This document shows positions 1 through 4,883 of a stretch of DNA of 10,453 bases, piece after piece; position 1 is the first letter of the stretch, and the number at the start of each line of letters is the position of its first letter. Under the pieces are notes generated by a model. It did not search any database. It was not told the DNA's origin and worked only from the letters and a program-made list of their open reading frames with translations. The translations under genes and the position numbers were made by a program. The stretch is from an uncultured Lachnospiraceae bacterium (lineage in GTDB: Bacteria; Bacillota_A; Clostridia; Lachnospirales; Lachnospiraceae), in NCBI GenBank assembly GCA_946621895.1, contig CAMOOZ010000048.1, positions 1 to 10,453 on the forward strand, read 5' to 3'.

Positions 1-774
1 GATCAGCAGAATGATCAGATGAACCTCCGGCGAATTACGCTTGACGGACTTGGCCACCTCTTTTAAAAGCGTCGTCTTTCCGGCTTTGGGCGGGGAAACG
101 ATCATGCCTCTCTGGCCCTTTCCCACAGGGCAGATCAGATCCATGATCCGCATTGCAAGGGAGCTTCCGGCACCCTCAAGCGTCAGCTGCTCGTCCGGGA
201 AGATGGGCGTCATATCCTCGAAATTATAACGGTTTACCGCATCCTCCAGCGGCAGATCGTTGATCCGTTTCACATAGAGCAGAGCGGAGAAGCGCTCTCC
301 GGCGGTCTTGATCCGGGTGTTCCCTTCCACGATATCGCCGGTCTTTAAATTAAAACGCCTGATCTGTCCCGGCGCCCCATATACATCGTTTTCCCCGGGC
401 AGATAGTTCTCGCTGCGGATGAAGCCGTAGCCGTCCGGCATGACCTCCAGGATCCCGCGGGCAGTCTCGCCGCTGTCCAGCTCCTTATGGGTTTTTTCCG
501 GATCCTTTCCTTCCCGGGGCTTTTCCCGGTAGGAGGATTCCCTGCCGGGCAGCTCCCTGGGGGCAGCTTCCCGCTGGGGAGGCTCCTTTGCGGCGGCTTC
601 CGGAACGGGCACGGCGGAAGGCTCTTTGGACCGCTTCTCCTCCTCCGCATCCAGCTTAAGCATTTCATCGATCAAAGCGCCCTTTCGCATGGCGCTGATA
701 CCGGAGAGACCCCTCGCCTTCGCGATCTCTCTTAAATCCATTAACGCAAGTGTTTCGTATTGCTCTCTCAGCAT
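1..774 (-). CDS. rho: Transcription termination factor Rho, N-terminal 258 residues (cut by window edge)
   Basis: Rho is the hexameric RNA helicase that binds nascent transcripts and releases RNA polymerase. The reading frame runs open from the ATG at 774 off the left edge. Residues 1-45 form the small helical Rho_N domain. Residues 46-100 are a charged, proline-rich linker. Residues 101-178 are the cold-shock RNA-binding domain, with GYGFIRSENYLPGENDVYG and QIRRFNLKTGD. The ATPase domain begins around residue 180; its Walker A motif SPPKAGKT is at 227-234. The visible part ends at VHLIILLI, just before the DERPEE segment usual in this family. The start is supported by AGAGG six bases upstream. 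A consensus promoter lies about 90 bases upstream, so it probably has its own transcript. Family assignment is essentially certain; the C-terminal half is not visible. Confidence 0.97.
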   Translation of the reverse strand, partial: MLREQYETLALMDLREIAKARGLSGISAMRKGALIDEMLKLDAEEEKRSKEPSAVPVPEAAAKEPPQREAAPRELPGRESSYREKPREGKDPEKTHKELDSGETARGILEVMPDGYGFIRSENYLPGENDVYGAPGQIRRFNLKTGDIVEGNTRIKTAGERFSALLYVKRINDLPLEDAVNRYNFEDMTPIFPDEQLTLEGAGSSLAMRIMDLICPVGKGQRGMIVSPPKAGKTTLLKEVAKSVKRNSPEVHLIILLI

Positions 775-861
775 AAATTACCTCTCAACAGGGAGAAAAA
801 TTCACGACCGTAAAAGATTTGTTATGGTATGAAAAACGACATGTTTCACCCAGACGACCCT

Positions 862-890
862 ATTATACCCAGACCGGGGCTTTGGCGCAA
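862..890 (-). promoter_or_regulatory. Predicted sigma-A promoter of rho
   Basis: On the minus strand, TTGCGC (885-890) and a perfect TATAAT (862-867) are separated by 17 bases. The stretch just upstream of the -35 (about 893-925) is T/A-rich and could act as an UP element. Transcription should begin near 855, giving a leader of roughly 80 bases before the rho ATG at 774. Rho genes are often autoregulated through their leader, but no specific attenuator is visible. Confidence 0.75.
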
Positions 891-950
891 GAGGAAAAAT
901 CAAAGAAAATTACAAAATCACAAAACGGCATGGTGAGGGAAGAGGATCGC

Positions 951-986
951 AGGATAAAGCCGGGGGGCGCCTTTCAGCACCCCCCG
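951..986 (-). terminator. Intrinsic terminator after the CoA-transferase gene
   Basis: Eight bases past the CoA-transferase stop codon, the minus-strand RNA can fold CGGGGGGUGC with GCGCCCCCCG (961-986) into a 10-bp stem with one G-U pair and a 6-base loop. The tail is a weak GCUUUAUCC. On the plus strand the same stem has a C-A mismatch, which favours the minus orientation. It separates the CoA-transferase transcript from rho. Confidence 0.65.
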
Positions 987-993
987 CACCGGA

Positions 994-2340
994 TCATTTT
1001 TTATTGCTCTTTCTCCAGATGTTCATCTTTTCCGCTTCCCTGATCAGCTGATCCCGGAAATCCGGATGGGCGATGGAGATCAGCGCCTCTGCTCTTTCCC
1101 AGGTGGATTTGCCCTTCAGGCAGACGATGCCGTATTCCGTGACCACATTCATCACATTGGCCCTGGTGTCCGTGACGATGGAGCCGGGAGCAAGGGTGGG
1201 CAGGATGCGGCTGGCAAGCGTTCCGTCCTTCTGCTTAAAGGTGGAGGACATGCAGACAAAGCTCTTGCCCCCTTTGGAGAGATGGGCGCCCATCACGAAA
1301 TCCAGCTGTCCGCCGGCGCCGGAAATCTGGCGTGTTCCCGCGCTTTCCGCGTTTACCTGGCCGAAGAGGTCGATGTTCACCGCGTTGTTGATGGAGATGA
1401 AATTATCGATGGAGCGGATCACTTCGATGTCATTGGTATAATCCACGGGAGCGCTCATCACCTGCGGATTGTCGTTCACAAAATCATACAGCTTCTTCGT
1501 CCCGGCGCCGAAGGCGAAGGCCTGGCGGAAGCGGTCGATGCTCTTTTTCGCTCCGGTGATCTTGCCTGCGTTATAGATATCCACGAACGCGTCCACATAC
1601 ATTTCCGTGTGCACGCCGAGGTCCTTTAAGTCGGATTTCGCGATCAGCTGGCCCACGGTGTTCGGCATACCGCCGATTCCCAGCTGCAGGCAGGCGCCGT
1701 TCGGGATCTCCTTCACGATCAGCTCCGCCACCTTTGTGTCCACCTCGGTGGGCTCGCCGGCAGAGGGGATCTCACCAAGAGGCGGATTGTCTCCCTCCAC
1801 GATCATGTTGACCTTGGAGATATGAATCCCCTCTTCATAGCCGCCGAGGCAGCGGGGCACATTTTCGTTTACCTCCACGATGATCTTCTTTGCCTTCTCA
1901 CAGGCGGCCATCAGATGGGAGGCGGAGGGGCCGAAATTAAAATAACCGTGCTCGTCCATCGGCGCCACCTGTGTCATAAAGACATCCACCCGGTCGATAT
2001 TCTGACGGTAATAGCGGGGAAGCTCGGAATAACGGACCGGGGCATAAAAGGCAAAGCCCCGCTGCGCAAGCTTTCTTTCATAGCCGCTCATATGCCAGGA
2101 ATTCCAGATGAAATGCTTCGGGTCCGCCCCTTCGCTTTCAAAGACGGCCAGGGGCTTGGTCAGGATGCCGCCCCGCAGCACGACGCCCTCCAGCTCCTCC
2201 ATCCGTTCGGCCAGCGCCTTGTCCAGCGCCTCGGGAGTGGTGACGCACCAGCCGTAGTCCACGAAATCACCGGATTTGATCGTCTTTACAGCCCTTTTCG
2301 CGGTAACCTTTTTTCTTTTGTACTCTTCCGTATACCCCAT
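994..2340 (-). CDS. Butyryl-CoA:acetate CoA-transferase-type enzyme (acetyl-CoA hydrolase/transferase family)
   Basis: A cytoplasmic class I CoA-transferase of 448 residues, the usual length for the family. Such enzymes move CoA between an acyl-CoA and acetate; in butyrate producers this is the last step from butyryl-CoA to butyrate and acetyl-CoA. Visible landmarks are [15 protein letters not shown] (124-138), the glycine loop QLGIGGMPN (219-227), the predicted catalytic glutamate E246 in [13 protein letters not shown], and GAGGQLDF (341-348). The ATG at 2340 is chosen because GGAGG lies five bases upstream; the frame is open to 2586, but that extension has no family resemblance and would run through the promoter. 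The gene is monocistronic, between a TATAAT promoter and a GC-rich terminator. By remembered similarity it resembles Roseburia/Eubacterium But proteins; 4-hydroxybutyrate or propionate CoA-transferase activity cannot be excluded without phylogeny. Confidence 0.88.
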   Translation of the reverse strand: MGYTEEYKRKKVTAKRAVKTIKSGDFVDYGWCVTTPEALDKALAERMEELEGVVLRGGILTKPLAVFESEGADPKHFIWNSWHMSGYERKLAQRGFAFYAPVRYSELPRYYRQNIDRVDVFMTQVAPMDEHGYFNFGPSASHLMAACEKAKKIIVEVNENVPRCLGGYEEGIHISKVNMIVEGDNPPLGEIPSAGEPTEVDTKVAELIVKEIPNGACLQLGIGGMPNTVGQLIAKSDLKDLGVHTEMYVDAFVDIYNAGKITGAKKSIDRFRQAFAFGAGTKKLYDFVNDNPQVMSAPVDYTNDIEVIRSIDNFISINNAVNIDLFGQVNAESAGTRQISGAGGQLDFVMGAHLSKGGKSFVCMSSTFKQKDGTLASRILPTLAPGSIVTDTRANVMNVVTEYGIVCLKGKSTWERAEALISIAHPDFRDQLIREAEKMNIWRKSNKK

Positions 2341-2382
2341 GTTTTCCTCCATTTCCATGTTGTCTGTTTGTGCCGATGGTTC

Positions 2383-2411
2383 ATTATAGCCCGTATTCGC
2401 GTTTTTTTCCA
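2383..2411 (-). promoter_or_regulatory. Predicted promoter of the CoA-transferase gene
   Basis: On the minus strand, TGGAAA (2406-2411, four of six consensus) and a perfect TATAAT (2383-2388) are 17 bases apart. The predicted start near 2376 gives a short leader of about 36 bases holding the GGAGG site. The -35 box overlaps the left arm of an inverted repeat at 2407-2425, so a regulator bound there would compete with RNA polymerase. Confidence 0.6.
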
Positions 2412-2425
2412 CAAAAAAGGTGGAA
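2407..2425. repeat. Inverted repeat TTCCAC-N7-GTGGAA, possible operator
   Basis: Six-base perfect arms (2407-2412 and 2420-2425) flank the spacer AAAAAAG. The left arm covers the -35 element of the CoA-transferase promoter; the whole repeat lies upstream of the plus-strand promoter at 2439-2467. Position and symmetry suit an operator. The regulator is unknown and the arms are short enough to occur by chance. Confidence 0.4.
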
Positions 2426-2438
2426 CATGATTTTTTCA

Positions 2439-2467
2439 GTGGCATTTTCTTCATTTCGCCGTATAAT
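2439..2467 (+). promoter_or_regulatory. Predicted promoter of the double-glycine zinc-ribbon gene
   Basis: GTGGCA (2439-2444, four of six consensus) is followed after 17 bases by a perfect TATAAT (2462-2467). The predicted start near 2474 gives a leader of about 85 bases that opens with a 17-base palindrome and then a hairpin. Confidence 0.6.
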
Positions 2468-2475
2468 AAACTGTG

Positions 2476-2492
2476 AAGCAGATAATCTGCTT
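2476..2492. promoter_or_regulatory. 17-base palindrome at the predicted transcription start, candidate operator
   Basis: AAGCAGATAATCTGCTT is a perfect inverted repeat: two 8-base arms around a single central A. It begins nine bases after the TATAAT box, covering about +2 to +18 of the predicted transcript, a usual site for a dimeric repressor. The arms are nearly contiguous, which suits DNA binding better than an RNA hairpin. No regulator gene is adjacent. Confidence 0.5.
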
Positions 2493-2494
2493 GC

Positions 2495-2518
2495 CCCGGA
2501 GGAATCATTTCTTCCCGG
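2495..2518 (+). promoter_or_regulatory. Leader hairpin upstream of the zinc-ribbon gene
   Basis: GGAGGAA (2498-2504) pairs with TTCTTCC (2509-2515) across the 4-base loop TCAT, with one G-U pair; after a C-C mismatch, CC and GG add two more pairs. It lies between the palindrome and the true ribosome binding site and buries a GGAGG that is not followed by a usable start codon. There is no U-tract, so it is not a terminator. A role in mRNA stability or translation is only a guess. Confidence 0.35.
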
Positions 2519-2558
2519 TTTCCGAGCAGAAGCTGAAAGAGAAAAGGAGAAATAAGGA

Positions 2559-2822
2559 ATGGCAGAACAAAAGAAGATACGCGCACAGAAATTAGAGGAA
2601 ACCATTCTGGACCAGGTGGCGGGGGGCTTTATCCAGACCATCCCGGGTGCTTCCTTCGGGGAGATCATCAGATGCCCGCAGTGCGGAAATGATGATCAGG
2701 CGCAGTTTTTCTGCGATGGCGATATCTTGGCGAATGTCGGAAAGGATCTTTATACCTGCGCCAATTGCGGCAAGATGTTTGCCGTGGCCACGGGCTTCGG
2801 CACCACGGATATCATCAACTGA
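2559..2822 (+). CDS. Small protein with double-glycine leader and four-cysteine zinc ribbon
   Basis: An 87-residue protein that I do not recognise as a named family. Residues 12-23 ([12 protein letters not shown]) match the double-glycine leader used by bacteriocin/RiPP precursors and cleaved by peptidase-containing ABC exporters: L at -12, L at -7, V at -4 and GG at -2/-1 of the predicted cut after G23. The remaining 64 residues hold a zinc-ribbon pattern, C39-P-Q-C42 and C67-A-N-C70, with an extra C52 between, and end in a glycine/threonine-rich tail. AAGGAG sits about nine bases before the ATG. The gene has its own promoter and a terminator at 2889-2920. No exporter, maturase or immunity gene is in the window, so export is inferred from the leader alone. 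Alternatively it is a cytoplasmic zinc-ribbon protein whose N-terminus resembles a leader. Confidence 0.8.
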   Translation: MAEQKKIRAQKLEETILDQVAGGFIQTIPGASFGEIIRCPQCGNDDQAQFFCDGDILANVGKDLYTCANCGKMFAVATGFGTTDIIN

Positions 2823-4575
2823 CAGGCGCCCCGCCTTCCGGGAGAGAGGGCCTTGCCATCATAGAGTAATTCGTGTAGTAGATCACATAGCCGGGAGGGC
2901 CTCCGCCCCCCGGCTTTTTTACATTCTTTTTTAAGGTGTAATCGATCTCCACCTTTTCCTGATCCCGTCCCGCGCTGAAATAGGCCGCCACGCCAGCCGC
3001 CTCTTCAAACACCCGGTCCGGGACCTCTTTTCCGCCCGTTTTTAAGAGCACATGGGAGCCGGGATATTTTTTGGAGTGAAACCACCAGTCATTCCCTTCC
3101 CCGAGCTTAAAGGTCACCTCTTCATTCTGGAGATTGTTCTTTCCGACATAGAGATCGAAACCCTCCGTCGTGGTCAGATGCAGGGGCTTTGCTTTGGCCC
3201 TGGCCTCTTTTTTCCGGCTGCCGCCCCTGTCCCGGATATAGCCGGTCTGGATCAGCTCCTGTTTGACCTGGGCCAGCTCCTCTTCGGACTCTGCCATGGA
3301 CAGAAACTGCGCCACCGAGCTTAAATGGTCGATCTCTTTTTTTACCTCAGCCGTCAGCTTTTCCAGTGCTTCCCCGGTCCGCTTGAGCTTTTCGTAGCGG
3401 GCATAGTACTTCGCGGCGTTTTCCATCGGCGTAAGCTCCGGATCCAGCGGAATTTTCACCTCTTTATCCGTGTGATAGTCAATACAGGAAAACTCTTTCG
3501 CCTTGGGAGGGATTTCATAGCCGTATACATGAAGCAGCTCTCCCCGGAGCCGGTATTTATCCTTTTTTTCCGTATCCTTCAGCTGCGCCAGCTGGAGATC
3601 GTACTTTTTCACATTCCGTTCCAGCGCAAGGCTCACGATATGCCTCAGATCCGCGGATTTCTGCCGGATCCGGTCGGCGCGCTCCCGGCCGCGGTAATAG
3701 GCCTGGAGGAGAGCGGAAAGATCAGTGAAGACCTTGACCTGATCTTTGCCATAATGAGAGAGTCTGAAAACGGAAAATTCCCTGGGAACATGATGTTCAT
3801 AGTAGATCGCAGGGGAGAACTCTCCCTTACTGACAAGGTTTAACAGATCGGCAAGCGCCCGGTAAAGCGCTTTTGCCTGCTCTTTGCTGAGAGAACCGCA
3901 GGGGAGATCCGCATCCGTCCCGGCGGAATGGCAAAGCTCCAGGGCAGCGGTGGGGGAAATGCCGGTAAAGGCGTCCACAAGGCCCTGCTTTGCCGTGACC
4001 TTCGGGGGAAGCGCCTGCAGCATATCCAAAAACTCTTCCCCGGAGACAGGGTTTAACAGAAGATCCCGTTTGCTCCGGGTATTGGGCAGAAAATAATTTC
4101 TGCCGGGGAGCACCTCCCGGATGGAGCTGATCCCTGCGCCGATGTGCTTGATCCCGTCCAGGATCATGCCCTTTTCATCCGTAAGGATCAGATTGCTGTG
4201 CTTTCCCATCAGCTCAAAGATCAGCAGCTTTTCCCCGGGAGCTCCCATTTCATCCAGATGAGAGACGCGGATATGCAGCACCCGCTCAAGGCCGGGCTGT
4301 GTGATCGCAAGGATCCGCCCGCCCTGCAGATATTTCCGCAGCACCATGCAGAAATTGGGTGCTGAGGCAGGGGCAGGCCTGTTTTCCCCGGTCAGATAGA
4401 TCAGGGGAAGGGAGGCGTTTGCCCGGATGAGCAGCCGGTGGTTTCCATTGTCCGAATGGATCTGCAGAAGGATTTCGTCCTCCTCGGGTTGGATGATCCG
4501 GGAGATCCGGCCGCCGGAAAGCGCGTTATTCAGTTCTTTGGCCATACAGGCCATCGTGATCCCATCAAATGCCAT
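2815..4575 (-). CDS. rqcH: Ribosome quality control protein RqcH (NFACT family, Rqc2 homologue)
   Basis: RqcH binds 50S subunits blocked by peptidyl-tRNA and directs addition of a C-terminal alanine tail that marks the chain for degradation; older annotations call it fibronectin-binding protein A. The 586 residues are close to Bacillus RqcH. NFACT-N covers the first ~270 residues, with SGGRISRIIQPEEDEILLQI (20-39), NFCMVLRKYLQGGRI (74-88) and FELMGKHSNLIL (120-131). A charged helical middle (about 295-450) fits the coiled coil. NFACT-R spans about 471-570 with VGKNNLQNEEVTFK, WWFHSKKYPGSHV and a GGGGPPGYVIYYTN end. E97-R98 align with the D97-R98 pair known to be important in the Bacillus protein. 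The ATG at 4575 gives the canonical MAFDGITMACMAKEL start, with AAGGG about ten bases upstream. The 3' end overlaps the convergent small gene by eight bases. Confidence 0.95.
   Translation of the reverse strand: MAFDGITMACMAKELNNALSGGRISRIIQPEEDEILLQIHSDNGNHRLLIRANASLPLIYLTGENRPAPASAPNFCMVLRKYLQGGRILAITQPGLERVLHIRVSHLDEMGAPGEKLLIFELMGKHSNLILTDEKGMILDGIKHIGAGISSIREVLPGRNYFLPNTRSKRDLLLNPVSGEEFLDMLQALPPKVTAKQGLVDAFTGISPTAALELCHSAGTDADLPCGSLSKEQAKALYRALADLLNLVSKGEFSPAIYYEHHVPREFSVFRLSHYGKDQVKVFTDLSALLQAYYRGRERADRIRQKSADLRHIVSLALERNVKKYDLQLAQLKDTEKKDKYRLRGELLHVYGYEIPPKAKEFSCIDYHTDKEVKIPLDPELTPMENAAKYYARYEKLKRTGEALEKLTAEVKKEIDHLSSVAQFLSMAESEEELAQVKQELIQTGYIRDRGGSRKKEARAKAKPLHLTTTEGFDLYVGKNNLQNEEVTFKLGEGNDWWFHSKKYPGSHVLLKTGGKEVPDRVFEEAAGVAAYFSAGRDQEKVEIDYTLKKNVKKPGGGGPPGYVIYYTNYSMMARPSLPEGGAPVS
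2889..2920 (+). terminator. Intrinsic terminator of the zinc-ribbon gene, inside rqcH
   Basis: AGCCGGG (2889-2895) pairs with CCCGGCT (2909-2915), with two further G-C pairs beyond a mismatch, followed by six T (2915-2920). It lies 66 bases past the stop of the plus-strand gene, wholly inside the antisense rqcH coding sequence, where it encodes a Lys-Pro-Gly-rich stretch. Confidence 0.75.
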
Positions 4576-4649
4576 AAAACCGTATCCCTTCCGTTTCCTT
4601 TCGGCCTCCGCATTATTGCCGCTGCTTTTCCGCAAAAGTGAATATAGAG

Positions 4650-4678
4650 AGTTTAATGGAAGCAGGATCATATTTCAA
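4650..4678 (-). promoter_or_regulatory. Possible promoter of rqcH
   Basis: On the minus strand, TTGAAA (4673-4678, five of six) and TAAACT (4650-4655, four of six) are 17 bases apart. The -35 box lies two bases from the pyc -35 on the other strand, and both sit in the 10-base palindrome TCAATATTGA (4675-4684). The -10 is weak, so this is tentative. Confidence 0.35.
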
Positions 4679-4680
4679 TA

Positions 4681-4709
4681 TTGACACCATCTTTTTTCTT
4701 GTGGATAAT
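4681..4709 (+). promoter_or_regulatory. Predicted strong sigma-A promoter of pyc
   Basis: A perfect TTGACA (4681-4686) and GATAAT (4704-4709, five of six) are separated by 17 bases, the best promoter in the window. The predicted start near 4716 leaves a leader of about 168 bases before the pyc start codon. Confidence 0.8.
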
Positions 4710-4712
4710 TTC

Positions 4713-4793
4713 ATTCAGGCGCTGGTTTGCCTGAATCGTTTCGTATCTTTCAGACTGCTTTCCGCACAGACATGCGGCAGGGAGTTGCCGCGT
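4713..4793 (+). promoter_or_regulatory. Structured 5' leader of pyc with competing hairpins
   Basis: Three inverted repeats occur in the first 80 bases of the leader. Repeat A pairs ATTCAGGC (4713-4720) with GCCTGAAT (4729-4736) around an 8-base loop and spans the predicted transcription start, so it could be an operator. Repeat B pairs CCGCA (4762-4766) with TGCGG (4773-4777). Repeat C pairs ATGCGGCA (4772-4779) with TGCCGCGT (4786-4793), one G-U pair, followed by TTTGTGCTGTTT. B and C share 4773-4777, so they cannot both form. This resembles an attenuator, but the U-run is broken and no known riboswitch class is recognised. Confidence 0.4.
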
Positions 4794-4868
4794 TTTGTGC
4801 TGTTTCTCCGACCCGTGGAAACGAATGCGGAAAAATCGGGGAAAGCAGAATGTCATTTTTGTAAGAGA

Positions 4869-4875
4869 AAGGGGG
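4869..4875 (+). promoter_or_regulatory. Ribosome binding site that sets the pyc TTG start
   Basis: AAGGGGG ends eight bases before the TTG at 4884. The same frame is open upstream to an ATG at 4638, but that extension would start before the promoter and lacks family resemblance. The SD position and the onset of the conserved sequence at IREFNSVLVANRGE both point to TTG. Confidence 0.8.
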
Positions 4876-4883
4876 TAAACAAA

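Noticed and set aside
1066..1629. Open plus-strand frame of 187 codons opposite the CoA-transferase gene
   Set aside because: It is antisense to a clearly conserved enzyme, has no ribosome binding site or recognisable motif, and long antisense frames are expected in GC-rich codon use.
1822..2430. Open plus-strand frame of 202 codons opposite the CoA-transferase 5' half
   Set aside because: Antisense shadow, no ribosome site, and it would run through the divergent promoter region.
2341..2586. N-terminal extension of the CoA-transferase to 2586
   Set aside because: It would begin inside the convergent small gene and translate across the TATAAT promoter; GGAGG and family length support 2340.
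4576..4671. N-terminal extension of RqcH to 4671
   Set aside because: The conserved start MAFDGITMA begins at 4575, and the extra 32 residues have no family resemblance.
4638..4883. 82-residue N-terminal extension of pyruvate carboxylase
   Set aside because: It begins upstream of the TTGACA/GATAAT promoter, and PYC homologues begin where the TTG start places it.
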